From Leptasterias polaris (taxonomy: Eukaryota; Echinodermata; Asteroidea; Forcipulatida; Asteriidae): a stretch of DNA of 64,000 nt. Where the stretch lies: positions 349,501 through 413,500 of the forward strand of contig JAZGTN010000062.1 of the NCBI GenBank assembly GCA_037783415.1, given 5' to 3'. The position numbers and the translations under genes are program-made. This document shows, in pieces, positions 25,801 to 36,103 of the stretch. Within the stretch, counting starts at the first letter, position 1; the number at the start of each line of letters is the position of its first letter. Under the pieces are notes generated by a model that did no database searches, was not told where the DNA came from, and saw only the letters and a program-made list of their open reading frames with translations.

Positions 25801-28800
25801 ATCAGTTAAGAGTGACAATGCCAGTGCAGTAGCATACATAAACCGTATGGGTGGTTGTAAATCACAGGAACTCAATGCTCTAGCTAGGCAGTTATGGTTT
25901 TGGTGCCTAGAGAATGAGATATGGCTCATAGCATATCATATTCCTGGGAATTACAACGCAACAGCCGACTTACTATCACGGACGTTTAATGACAATTTGG
26001 AATGGAAATTAAACAGTATGGTAATCGACCCCATATTGGCAACCATCTGAGTTCAACCAACAGTAAACTTGTTTGCATCTCGAATCAATTTTCAAATGAA
26101 ACCATTCGTTTCATGGTATCCCGACCCGGAAGCAAGATCGTTTGATGCATTCTCTTTTTCATGGGAAAATGAAATCCCTTACTGTTTTCCTCCCTTTTCT
26201 CTTATCGATAGAGTTCTGCAAAAGATAGAAAGAGACGAGGCAAAGATCATCTTGGTATTTCCACTGTGGACCGCACAGACATGGTACCCAAGATTACTGT
26301 GTACCATCGTTATGAGGCCACTCATACTTCCCAGGGCAGGCAACCTACTGCACCTGCCAAACACACCAGGGAAACGTCATCCCCTACTACGGGATCGGCT
26401 GGTGCTCTGTGCAGCTCTCTTATCAGGAGATCCCTCAGCTCAAGAGGACTTTCACAAAGAACTATTGACATTATCACTGAATCGTGGAAACCCAACACAC
26501 GAAAACAGTATTACTCAGCAATCACAAAATGGCTACACTTCTGTGTTGAACGGACTGTCCATCCAATTCAAGCAACTGTAGGACAAGCTCTTGATTTTTT
26601 ATCAACACTCTACCATGGGGGTGCCGAATACAGTACAGTAAACACAGCACGCAGTGCCCTGTCTGCCCTACTGTGGTCAACCACGGACTCAACCGTGAAG
26701 TTTGGAAGTCATCCACTTGTAACGTGATTCATGCGAGGGGTGTTCAATTTAAGGCCCCAGTTACCTTGGTACTCTTATATTTGGGACATTAATATGTTAC
26801 TTAGCTTTATAAGCAGACTAGAACCAGTTGAGTCAATAACACTGAAACAATTAACATACAAACTCGTATGTCTATGTGCCGTAACCACCGGTCAACGGGC
26901 TCAGACTTTGTCACTAATAAAGCTCAGCAATATGACTGTACAAAATAATGTTGTCCAGATTAATATTACGGATCCTATTAAAATGTCCTGTCTGGGCAAA
27001 CCACAACCAGTCGTGATTTTTTCACCCTACCCACACGATAAAACGTTATGCGTGGTAAGGTGCCCGACAACTTACGTCAAGCAAACTAAAGATGTACGTG
27101 CCAAGAAAACTAAATGATTTTTGAGCTATATTCCTCCACACATGGAGGTTACCACTGCGACTGTTTCTCGGTGGCTGAAACTATCACTGACTGAGGCTGG
27201 GGTGAACACATCAGTGTTCAAAGCACACAGTATACACTCTGCAGCCACGTCTAAGGCTGCTAACAAGGGCGTATCAGTAGACGCCATTTTGAAAACGGCC
27301 GGTTGGACGAAAGCATCAACTTTCGCTAAATTTTTACAACTGCAGCACAGTAAATAACCAAGATGAGCAGGTTGCTTTCTCTAATTGTATCTTAACAAAC
27401 AAGGTGTAAGAACATTAAGTTATTTATTTTGTTATTGGCAAAAGGATGGCATCCAGATGCGTGTTTGCAAGAAATCCTAAAGACAATTTGACGACAATCT
27501 GTCGTTGTATGATAAAATGAAAACAAATGACTAAGTGAAGTCTTTTTCGTAATAATGTATTATGTTCAATATTTTTTGTTTAAACAGAGAATAAAAAGAT
27601 TCATTGTTACTTGCAGATAATTGACCCGTCTGTTTTACACTGCCCAGCTTTGAAATCTCACGCGAGTCCGAATGGAGGTAATGGTGAGATAGAATTCCCC
27701 AATTAAATGATTGAAATGAAGTTTGATTGGGATTCTAACGATTCATCACTGAAATGAGGAGTCACGTGACTCCCTCCCTGTTGTGGGACTGTTGGACTTT
27801 ATGTTACTGTGGCAGGTATTTCCCGCCCATGTGGTCAGTGTAAAGGCTTGCTTTAAATACTGACTAGTGGACCTGAAAGGACCCCTTATATAAGGCTACG
27901 GGGCCTTTCCTTTCCTTTATTCTCTTTGAATGTGTGACGTAACCTCATAACCAGACAATACAATCTCACGTGACTCCTCATTTCGGTAATGGATCTTTAG
28001 AATCCCCATCAAACTTCGTTTAATTGGGGAATTATTGATCGAGTACCATTTTAAAGGTACTTGTACTCATCCAGCAAATCTTGTACCTGAAAGTCTGCAC
28101 CCGATGCTCTACTCACAATCTGTGTAATCAAAGTCACAAACTCAACATTCTACTAAAAATGTAGTTTATCATTAAGTCCATTTACAACATGAACTGTAGC
28201 TTTTTAATATATTCCAGAAAATCTGTATCTTCATATTTCCTTATCCTTTTTAAAAATGAAATATAATACTTACATTGATAAGTTTCTTGACGAAGTTTGA
28301 TGCATGCAGGAGAGCAAATAATAATGGTGGTGTCAGTGCCACTGTTATGTGAGTCAAGGATATCAAATCACATAGAATACTCATTAGCTCGCATCGCTAA
28401 ACAAGAAAACCAAATAATCTTAGTCCTGAAAATTAATAATAATAACAAGTTTTTATATAGCACTTTATCTACAGACCTCTCAAAGCGCTTATAATTACTT
28501 ATTTCCAGACAGATTTTTTGAAAATTCAGCAGCCACTGCCAGAAACAACAGGGCAAACCCCTTCTTTTAATTATTAAGTTTAGCTGGGTTCTTCTCGTAC
28601 GTCCCATTTACGTCCCATCCGAAGGACACAGCAATAGTGGTTAATTGTCTTGCTTAAGGACACAAGTGTCAAGACCAGGACTCGAACCCATACTCTGCTG
28701 ATCAGAAACACCAGAGCATTGGTCCAGTGTGCTTGACCGCTCGGCCCCAACACGCCAATGTCGAAATTACGCGACCATACTCAAAAATTTTATACAACGG

Positions 28801-31800
28801 AATTATACTGAGCTGATACCATTTTCTAGTCATGTGAACAATGTGAAACAGAAAAGGCTTGTGCCATATTTTTATATATACTCAAGTTGAGTGATTAAAA
28901 GAAAGAAAAACCATAAACAAATCTGAAAAAACAATGTAAGAAAAATCTTGACACATTTATGGTAACTCCATGGAAAAAACAAGTGTTTAAAAGTACCCGC
29001 AGTACAACCGGATATTACAGGCATGCAACTCTTCAGCCGAAAAAAAAGCGGAAAATTACCTATCAACGATGTCTTACCTAGTGGACGCCATCGTTATTTT
29101 TCGAGCAAACACCTATCGATCGCGTGGTTCACTTGCACTCTTACAGCGTCTGGTTTCCGCCGCATCCCCTGACACAAATAGCAATAAAAACACTACGGAG
29201 CCAGACTGTGCAAAAAATAGTGTAGAAGGTATGCTGTACGAGGAGAACTTGTGTCTGTGTCTGGACTGTGTAATGCTTTTGTATGTGTAAACTTCCGCGG
29301 AGCCAGACTTTAAGAATCCTGAACCTTTATTTCTTTTCATTAAGCAATGTTTCCTTCAGCGTGATTTTTTTTTTTTCATGCAGCGTGATTTTTTTTTTTT
29401 CATGCAGCGTGATTTTTTTTAACGCGGATTTTTTTCGTAACGGCGGTATTCCATTTTATGAAAAGCGGAAATCCGCCGATCGGCGGAAGAGTTGCATGCC
29501 TGATATTAGGATCAGAAAGCTCTGACTGTCTTGTAATTCTCTCTTATTAGTGTTGATCTTATTGATGTATCATTCAGTCTGATTCAAAGGATACGTGTGA
29601 TGGCTTGGCTATTGGCAAAGATGAGTGAGTAGAAGAGGTTATGGCAACTGTCCTCCATTAAGAGAAGCGATAGGTAAATCCTAGTGAACTGGAAGGAAGG
29701 TAAACGCTGCTGAAGCCGTAGAGCACTCGTCAAACCATTGCAGATAATTGCACGTTGGTAAAATACTTGAGCTGATTGAGGTCTGAAAATCAAACAAAAC
29801 AAACTGCATGTTTAAGAAATGGTAAAGTTATTTGCCAACTTGTCAGGAATTCCTGATGCTTTTCTTTATTTCTTGATGTTGCTAGGGGTAGCAAAATTCC
29901 AAAACCAATCTAAAGTGATGGGGTCAGCATGCATTAACCTATAGACTGTGCAAGTCTCGCGGGTATCTGAACAAGAAAACACGTCAAATGAAGAACATGT
30001 TTTTTTTCTGAAACCAAATCTATCAAAAATTTGAACAAAAGAAAGACTCATACATTTTGTATAAGATGAGTTTCAGCTTTTATAATAAACTTACAAATCA
30101 TTTGTTAGCTTTGTTGAAACAAACTTAAAACTCTGGGAAAAGGATGCTTTTTTTATCTTAATTTGTTAAGAACTCCTTTGTAAATCCATGCCTGAGTATG
30201 TCCAACCACCAAAATCTGATTTATACCCAGACGCGCGATGGCTGCATGGGCGTAAATTTAACGCATGACGCAGTTTATAGAGGATGCTGATGCCTCAGCG
30301 ACCATAGACTGCAATGAATGTCTAGCAATTACAGCGTCTGGTGATTTTCATCACGCGACCAAAACAAGTTTGGTAATCAGAGGTGGGTGCAAATTCTTAC
30401 ATTTTTGCAAGTAACCGGAAGCTGAGGTCAAGTTAAATTCTTGGATTTTCTTTGTTGTATTGTTGAATTGATTTTACTTTTAGATTTTTTATCAATTACA
30501 TGTAGTATACATTCCCAACAACAAATATAATTTTCATGGTAATAAACTAAGTTAAACTAAAATAACTGACAAAACAAAATTTTGCTATAAATAAAGCCTC
30601 CATATGGTTGGGACCACAATGTCCCGGAAAATCGATACGCGTGAGACTTCCAGTGTCTATTATGCATTGCGATTGGTTAACCTTCCAGCACCTTACTAAT
30701 TTACATTAAAATTATGAATATTTTATGTTTGAAACTTTACGAATAATTCAAAACAAAAAACATGCAAAATCAAGTCTCCCCTTCCAAGTTGCAGTCACTT
30801 CGCAGCTACACAGCTTTTTCTAAGTCAATAAAGGCCTTGACGTAAGGCTTCCTGTCATGACTGTTGCTAATACTTGGTTGACTGTTGATATAATTAGGTT
30901 AACTGGTGGTGAAAACACCAGGGCCTAATTTCACAAAGGCTGTAAGCACAACAACTTTCTGAGCACAGAAAAATGTTGCTGGAATGTTAACTCATTGAGA
31001 TTAGTAGCCTCTTACAGGTAAGTTTTGAATTATGGAGCTCTGGAAATATTCTGCCCTGGAAACGGACCTTTATATGGAAGGAGTCTACTTTTTATACATG
31101 TGTACAGCACAGAGGAAGAGTCCTACATAGGCTAGGTTAAGTGGTGATAATACTGGGTTGACTGGTGATATAATTGGGCTGTCTGGTGATATAACTGGGC
31201 TTACATTACTAGGTTGACTGATAATTGGGCTGTCTGGTGATATAACTGGGCTTACATTACTAGGTTGACTGATAATTGGGGTGTCTGGTGATATAACTGG
31301 GCTTACATTACTAGGTTGACTGATAATTATTACTGGGTTGACTGGTGATATACATCATAATTGGGTTGACTGGTGATATAATTTATAATTGGTAACCACC
31401 CTGAATTCCATAAAGTTTTTATTGTTGTGACTGATGCAGGTAGCAGTATTATCAGCTTAACAGCTTCATGATATTGGGCCCATGTTGACCATTGATAAAA
31501 CTTAGGTTGATACCACAGGGTTGGTTGACTGGTGACAATAATGGGTCGACTGGTGACATAACTAAGTTGACTGGTGACATAATAAATTGACTGTTGGTTT
31601 AACTTTGCTGACTGGTGACATAACTAAGTTGACTGGTGATGTAATAAGTTGACTGGTGACATAACTAAGTTGACTGGTGACATAACTAAGTTTACTGGTG
31701 ATATAACTAAGTTTACTGGTGATATAACTAAGTTTACTTGGCTGACTTCCAAATTAAAAACACAAAAGTCACAATTACAGCAAATACTAAAATATAATTA

Positions 31801-32945
31801 AAAAGGAGATACACTTACCCATAAATTGGTACAAGATAGAAGAAACTGCACACAACTGTGGTGACTCTGGACAGCAACAGACACAAATCTAGCTTGTTAC
31901 TCGCCAAGTAATTCTGTCACAAAATTAACACATTCATTAGTTACTGTATTCCTCTTACTTGAATTACCTTGCCAGAACCAACTTATTGGACTTCACTCAG
32001 TTGACCCAACTCAGTGAAACACACTTAGTTGAATCCACACATTGGAATTCACTCAGTTGACCCAACTCAGTGAAACACACTTAGTTGAATCCACACATTG
32101 GAATTCACTCAATTGACCCAACTCAGTGAAACACACTTACCGTAATTTCCTGCGGATAAGACGCGTCTTATCTGACTTTTTAGACCACAAAATCATCACT
32201 GCGCCTTGTATTCCAGTGCGCCTTGTCTGATGTCGCTTAAGATGACAAAATGACCGCGGCCGACGTGCAAATAATCTAGGTCCTATTTAATGTAGCTGCG
32301 GTCAGGTTAATAATGCGGTCGCCAACCATCAACTCACCACGCATTGTTGACGTAGTACATATCAGTACTCAACTCTCCAGACAATGTCGCCAGATTTTCG
32401 AATAGGAACGCGGCGTTCGAAATAAACTTAGTAGAATCCATTCAGTGGAATTCACTCAGTAAAATCCGCTCAGTGAAATTAACTAAGTAGAATCCATTCA
32501 GTGGAATTCACTCAGTAAAATCCGCTCAGCGAAATAAACTTAGTAGAATCCATTCAGTGGAATTCATTCAGTAAAATCCACTCAGTGAAATAAACTTTGT
32601 AGAATCCATTCAGTGGAATTCATTCAGTAAAATCCGCTCAGTGAAATAAACTTAGTAGAATCCATTCATAGGAATTCATTCAATAAAATCCGCTCAGTGA
32701 AATAAAATAAGTAGAATCCACTAATTTGAATGTGTTCACTGAGTGCAAATAAAGAACCACATTATTTGACTACAGACAGGGGAAAGGTTCCGGTGCTAGT
32801 GATAGAGTGAGTAGCTGCATAGCTACTGTTATGTCAATATTATACTTACTGTCACAGCTGAAAAACCACCATTTTGTGCTTGACTAGTAGGTGTGCTTTC
32901 ATTAGGCTGTGAGTCATCATCATTCATCTCTTCAACAACAGGCAT
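19862..32945 (-). CDS. TMEM33: TMEM33 (Pom33/Kr-h2 family ER and nuclear-envelope membrane protein), complete
   Basis: Seven coding exons read leftwards: 32945-32850 (ATG), 31913-31819, 29782-29595, 28341-28274, 21939-21806, 20845-20762 and 19997-19862 (TAG). All junctions are AG/GT and phases match throughout, giving 266 residues against 247 in human TMEM33. Matches include SNKLDLCLLLSRVTTV, LTSALRLQQRLPSFQ, MEDSCHNLFYSLIFANS, LLFALLHASNF, FRFLTFRYGSRRNPYC and ISRFAPP. Several hydrophobic segments agree with a polytopic ER/nuclear-envelope protein that shapes tubular ER in other animals (family knowledge). The N-terminus is longer and acidic. The ATG exon begins at 32986 after a strong acceptor, so a 5' non-coding exon lies further upstream. 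The largest intron (21940-28273) carries a DIRS retrotransposon in antisense orientation. Confidence 0.95.
20339..20735 (-). mobile_element. MITE related to the TTAA-flanked element at 34424
   Basis: In reverse orientation it carries the same internal landmarks as 34424-34799: AGACCAGTATCC, a GGGATACACC/CCCAACATA block, CCTGTGAAAATTTGGGCTCA, and a terminal GGTAATTAC segment. The ends are diverged. It lies in the last TMEM33 intron. Confidence 0.6.
21689..21808. repeat. 3 x 40-bp tandem repeat duplicating the TMEM33 exon-5 splice donor
   Basis: Three identical 40-bp units start at 21689, 21729 and 21769. On the minus strand each carries CAC|GTAAGTACC. The exon 21939-21806 ends inside the innermost unit, so two extra copies of the donor lie 40 and 80 nt into the intron. 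Reading past the normal donor meets TAA at once (ACG TAA), so the distal donors would truncate the protein. Confidence 0.9.
22101..22460. repeat. Perfect 6 x 60-bp tandem array
   Basis: Six identical 60-bp units begin ATGTGATAAAGCACAGAGAC, in the TMEM33 intron about 160 bp from the exon-5 acceptor. Both strands stay open because 60 is a multiple of three and the unit lacks stops in those frames. The flank at 22060-22100 and the unit itself match, in reverse, parts of the dispersed repeat at 17041-17420 and 51550-51960. The array therefore looks like a local expansion inside a transposon-derived sequence. Confidence 0.9.
22760..22812 (+). mobile_element. Terminal fragment of the 735-bp TA element family
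   Basis: GTGTGTAAGTCTTGCACGTA followed by a TTCAGGGTCC block parallels the left ends of the copies at 14949 and 29944, but diverges soon after. It is a short remnant. Confidence 0.5.
22893..23029. repeat. Long imperfect inverted repeat (hairpin) with ATT-rich ends
   Basis: The left arm (CCATAATAATAATAATAATA ... GCATTTTACAATAACAT) is mirrored by the right arm (ATGTTATTGTAAAATGC ... TATTATTATGG) around a spacer of about 11 nt. It is probably a small hairpin MITE. Confidence 0.75.
23492..23592 (+). repeat. DIRS left inverted terminal repeat with TATA box
   Basis: This matches the reverse complement of 27869-27970 with few differences, and both copies run through the GGAAAGGAAAGGCCCCGTAG block. 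TATATAA at 23569-23575 lies about 100 bp before the first ATG and is a plausible promoter. Confidence 0.85.
23671..24704 (+). pseudogene. DIRS gag-like ORF, frameshifted
   Basis: The frame opens at 23671 (MLAMDDEFEIHAF) with a Lys-rich basic patch (PPVKKKAKKL). It shifts near 24066 into SLCDEDVDALLDSL and continues to about 24480. It shifts again into an Arg/Gly/Tyr-rich tail (ASQYYRRGRFGRTQFRP) near 24550-24650. Two frameshifts in about 1 kb make it non-functional. The order and composition fit DIRS ORF1, a putative nucleocapsid; this is family knowledge. Confidence 0.7.
24827..26050 (+). pseudogene. DIRS reverse transcriptase-RNase H, frameshifted and internally deleted
   Basis: RT fingers and palm are recognisable: GTMRPIINLKGLNKFVKYRHF, LASVDLKDAYLTVPI (first catalytic Asp) and NYIDDSLLIGDS (catalytic YxDD at about 25355-25370). 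An extra base in the C run near 25197-25201 breaks the frame, and the reading resumes as LSSAPRIFTKIM. After LEFLGFIINT the thumb/connection is missing and the sequence passes almost directly to RNase H. RNase H retains its acidic residues in QTDASHSGWGA, NCLELLAVLHA, KSDNASAVAY and TADLLSR. Confidence 0.88.
26266..27357 (+). pseudogene. DIRS tyrosine recombinase, catalytic residues lost
   Basis: The N-terminal core-binding part (SWKPNTRKQYYSAITKWLHF) and C-terminal catalytic part are spread over frames with stops at about 26725 and 27115. The first catalytic Arg is visible in TTGQRAQTLSL. The expected His-x-x-Arg is HSIH (27225-27240), so the Arg is gone. The nucleophilic Tyr expected in the F.KFY block is Leu (STFAKFLQ, near 27325-27340). 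The recombinase cannot be active. Confidence 0.85.
27664..27775. repeat. DIRS internal complementary region
   Basis: The first 33 bp are the exact complement of the left outer end. The rest is complementary to the right outer end, with the AATT at 27693-27696 shared by both. It is thus complementary to the junction formed when the two ends are joined, which is the template role known for DIRS replication. Confidence 0.85.
27869..27970 (-). repeat. DIRS right inverted terminal repeat
   Basis: This is the inverted counterpart of 23492-23592. It is near-perfect, with a one-base length difference in the TATA region. Confidence 0.85.
28436..28752 (-). mobile_element. tRNA-derived SINE
   Basis: On the minus strand it starts near 28748 with an A-box-like GGCCGAGCGGTCAAG. 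A B box, GGGTTCGAGTCCTGG, lies at about 28676-28690, as in Ser/Leu-type tRNA heads. A SINE body follows (CACTTGTGTCCTTAAGCAAG), and the element ends in a short ATT repeat at about 28436-28445. It lies between TMEM33 exons 3 and 4, less than 100 bp from exon 4. Confidence 0.8.
29944..30657 (-). mobile_element. TA-flanked inverted-repeat element, copy 2
   Basis: This is the reverse-complement counterpart of 14949-15683, aligning over essentially its full length. It includes the segments around the GGGACCACAATG block and the GCGTCATG-like block. It is TA-flanked (29942-29943 and 30658-30659) and sits in the TMEM33 intron between the exons at 29595-29782 and 31819-31913. It has no ORF of note. 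Confidence 0.8.
30921..30990 (+). mobile_element. Terminal fragment of a GGGCC-type MITE
   Basis: GGGCCTAATTTCACAAAGGC followed by TGTAAGCAC resembles the ends of the elements at 40651-41137 and 57532-57771. No matching right end is seen nearby. Confidence 0.4.
31140..31745. repeat. Degenerate minisatellite, core GTTGACTGGTGATATAA
   Basis: Short units of about 20-25 bp around TTGACTGGTGA(C/T)ATAA are arranged in higher-order blocks. Three copies of an approximately 62-bp block containing GGGCTTACATTACTAGG lie at 31185-31325. The array is in the TMEM33 intron, ending about 75 bp from exon 2. Confidence 0.85.
31980..32735. repeat. Degenerate minisatellite, about 62-bp unit, split by an insertion
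   Basis: Units built from GAATTCACTCAG, TGAAA and TTAGT(A/T)GAATCCA occur at 31980-32145 (about 2.5 copies) and again at 32420-32735 (about 5 copies). Unrelated sequence (32146-32412) separates them. The array fills the intron between TMEM33 exons 1 and 2. Confidence 0.85.
32146..32412. mobile_element. Unclassified insertion inside the minisatellite
   Basis: This 267-bp segment is relatively G+C- and CpG-rich. It begins CCGTAATTTCCTGCGGATAA with the palindrome ATAAGACGCGTCTTAT, and interrupts an otherwise regular tandem array. The sequence style recalls DNA-transposon ends, but no matching right terminus is visible. Confidence 0.5.
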
Positions 32946-32999
32946 TTTGAAACCGTATCCCAAGATGTACTTATAGAACTGAAATCCTGTATGACAGGG

Positions 33000-34423
33000 A
33001 AAGACACATGTGTGAAAATACAAATCTATTTAAGCCTCACGCATACAAATTATCTTACTGAGTATACAAAGAACACATAATGTTATAGCCTAATTTTAGC
33101 ACGATCTGGTTTCAAAAAAGAGCTCTAGTAGAAGGGCAAAAACCTTTGAATAGGATTTCCTTGGTTGCAATAAAGCGTCACCAGGACGGATTAACAATAA
33201 CTCAACACAACAAGTTAAAAATCCTTCAAATGTGTGTTTATTGCCAGAGTGTATATATATGGAAATACGTATGAAACTGGTTGGAACTTTCATGCATAAT
33301 TATTATTGAGAAGAACAAATTTTTCTGTAAAATTAGCAATTTTTGTCCATGGTGCCACTGACATCAGACCACATCAGTATACTATAGGGGTGAGAGATTG
33401 TTGTTGGTTTGGAATTGAGCCACATACATACCAAGTAAATAATAATAATCTTGGCTTTGTTATATTTCTTTTAAAAAATTGTATTGCATTTTATTCCCTA
33501 ATTTATATTAATTTATGACCAATACCGGACAGGATGATATATAGAAAACACATACAATATGTAAATAATTCAAAATAAAATTTATAAATATTTTTTATTT
33601 AAATGATATGCAACAATGAATGGGAAACACACGCATAACAAAAAACAAAACAAAATAATTAAAAAAAATGCCCCCAAAAAGATGACAAATTACATTAAAC
33701 AAACGTATTATTAAGTACAATCAAAATTATATTGCTCGCACTGACGTAATATTTAATTCATTTTTATTCTGCACTGATAAATTAAATATTTTACCGCCAG
33801 AAATGACGGTCCTTCCTGACCCAGGTAAAAAAAATATACGGTGGCGTGCTGTCTACTGTCACAAGCACCATCATTAAAGCATCTTATTGGACAATTCCAC
33901 GATCAGAAAAAAACAAAAACGTATGAATAAAGGTGCCAATCAGTTTTTGATGCGTCTTCAGATATACATGTACTCTGACATGTCTAACAGTGACATTTGA
34001 AATGAAGTTATTTTTTAACTTGAGTTGATGTGGAGTTGTGGAGTTGTCGTGAAATCATCCTGTAGTGTTGACACATTTTAAACAGTGCGACCCAAGAGTT
34101 ATTATGATGGCTAAAATTCCGTATGCGGCCACCACATTTGACAGAATGTAAACAGAGAGACACAGGCACTTTGACATATTACAAAGTGTCAAAATCATAA
34201 ATAAATAAAAACATTTTCGGGTAGATGGTGGTCTTGACAACACTGCTCGCTACTCACTACACTACATTTTCTTTGGTTTGGGGATGAGTGCGCGATGAAA
34301 AGTGCGCTTGAATTTTACTTTTTAAAGGTAAAAACTTAGCGTTTTAGCCACCATTTCATCAGGAGGAATATCTAAAAGGGGGAAATAAAGTCCAACATCT
34401 ATTAAAATAATCAAATAGATCCC
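33000..34423. other. TMEM33 upstream/intergenic stretch
   Basis: AT-rich DNA with several A/T homopolymer runs near 33.5-33.7 kb. It should contain part of the TMEM33 5' non-coding intron. No gene is recognised. Confidence 0.4.
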
Positions 34424-34799
34424 TTAAAGGCACTGAACACGTTTGGTAATTGTCAAAGACCAGTATTCTCACTTGGTGTATCCCAACATATGCATAAAAT
34501 AAGAAACCTGTGAAAATTTGGGCTCAATTGGTTATTGAAGTTGCAAGAAAATGATGAAAGAAAAAACACCCTTGTTGTACAAATTAGTGTGCTTTCAGAT
34601 AGGAATAAAAGGCTTCTGGCCAGAAGTCTTATATTATTTTAGTGAGAAATTACCTCTTTCTCAAAAACTACGTTACTTCAGAGGGAGTCGTTTCTCACAA
34701 TGTTTTATACTATCAACAGCTCTCTGTTGCTCGTTACCAAGTAAGTTTTTATGCTAATATATATTTTGAGTAATTACCAAACGTGTACAGTGCCTTTAA
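34424..34799. mobile_element. TTAA-flanked MITE (piggyBac-like signature)
   Basis: TTAA is followed by AGGCACTGAACACGTTTGG at the left, mirrored by CCAAACGTGTACAGTGCCT before TTAA at the right. The element is 376 bp including the TTAA flanks. TTAA duplication and lack of a transposase fit a piggyBac-type MITE (inference). A related copy is at 20339-20735 and fragments lie near 39370-39700. Confidence 0.8.
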
Positions 34800-35001
34800 T
34801 AAAGGGTATGTACAACATTGGTAAGATTGAAAATATAATCTAATTGCTCACAGATTTGCACATAACTTACATCATGGTATACTATTAAAAACTTTCCTTG
34901 AAACAGTTTTGCTTGATGCTATAGTTTTTAGGAAATCAGTAATTATTCTTTATCACGCGTGATAAAATCCGATGTTCGAAAACAGTGAAAAAAACAGGTT
35001 T

Positions 35002-35547
35002 TTAAAGGGACACAGCGGCTTCGTTGGGCTATTTTGGCTACAAAATACATGTAGACTAAAAAATGACTCCAAAGGTCTTCCAGCAATGGAGAAGAACAGC
35101 TCCTAAAAGAAACCATAAATTTTGGCCGTTTTTGAGCATTTTTCTAAATAATTTTTAAAAATCGAGTCCGAGCAACGGAAGAGTGTTGTACATCAGTGCA
35201 CAGCGTGGGGACTAGCTATACGTAACACAGGGGCAATCGTGTAGCTGGCTGGCAGAGTGTCTCGGCGGGGCTAGCGCAAAGGAAACCCCCTAGCCAAGAA
35301 ATAGCTGTACGTGGAAGCTCATGAACATGTGGGAGGGGTAGGGAGCCAGACCACCAACTACATTGTTGTCATTGCGGGTTTGCCAGTCGGTACACCTCGC
35401 TGATCGGTCATTTCAGTCATTTCTCGTTAATTACGTGATTATTTTGTTTAACAAAATATAAAAACCATCTAGAAATAATTGTCTATGAGATATTGATTAT
35501 TCTACATGACTAAATTACGTGAACAGTTAACCGGTGTGTCCCTTTAA
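35002..35547. mobile_element. Second TTAA-flanked MITE family
   Basis: TTAA-AGGGACACAGCGG is mirrored by CCGGTGTGTCCCT-TTAA; the element is 546 bp including the flanks. Its end motif AGGGACACA also occurs at about 21053-21062 (a lone fragment). No ORF is seen. Confidence 0.8.
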
Positions 35548-35963
35548 TTTTAAACTGTTTTCTCAGGACTCCGACGACCGATTTGGCTTAATTTAATATT
35601 AATTAAACTTTCACAGGTTTGTTATTTCATTTATATGTTGCATCACATCATGATCAAGTGTGGATACTAGTCTTTGACTATATATCTTTGACTATTACCA
35701 ATGTTGTACTTAATATCTAAAAAGTGATGGCCGGATGGATGCGGAAAATTGTCCATCAATCAATATAAAAAAAATTATAATAATTAATATCATCATCACG
35801 CTGGACAATCTCGTTTGACACCGTACCATAGTTAGTATTGAATACAGTGGGCCATTAAGGGAGATAAAGTGGCTGCCGGATACGGAATTTTAGCCTTTTT
35901 ATGAATGAGACATTCTCAAAATTTAAAAATAATATGATCGAATTAAACCAGTGTGTTTCTTAC

Positions 35964-36040
35964 CGCTATTTGATGATGAACTTGGTTGATGAATTTTTGC
36001 TGAATTTTATGGCGACATGATCCCAGACGTCCGTGGTAAC
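35964..36040 (-). other. TMEM33: Candidate TMEM33 5' non-coding exon
   Basis: On the minus strand a stretch with a minimal upstream ORF (ATG TCG CCA TAA) ends in a good donor, GCG|GTAAGAAA, at 35964/35963. TMEM33 needs an upstream 5' exon because its ATG exon starts with an acceptor at 32986. The position and the donor are the only evidence. Confidence 0.2.
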
Positions 36041-36103
36041 TATATATAGGTTTGTGTTGGTACCACACTATTGTGTATTAGCGCCCTCTTGCAGCAATAC
36101 CTA

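Larger units (their letters stand above)
23458..28033 (+). mobile_element. DIRS-type tyrosine-recombinase retrotransposon, inactivated
   Basis: The element is 4.6 kb and antisense to TMEM33. Inverted terminal repeats of about 100 bp lie at 23492-23592 and 27869-27970. The outer ends are unequal: 23458-23490 is the exact reverse complement of 27664-27696, and 27965-28033 is an imperfect reverse complement of 27691-27775. That internal complementary region is diagnostic of DIRS. Coding order is gag-like, RT/RNase H, tyrosine recombinase. All three regions carry frameshifts or stops, and the RT-to-RNase H linker is shortened. Both ends carry AATT; no longer target duplication is seen, as expected for recombinase-mediated insertion. 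Confidence 0.93.
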
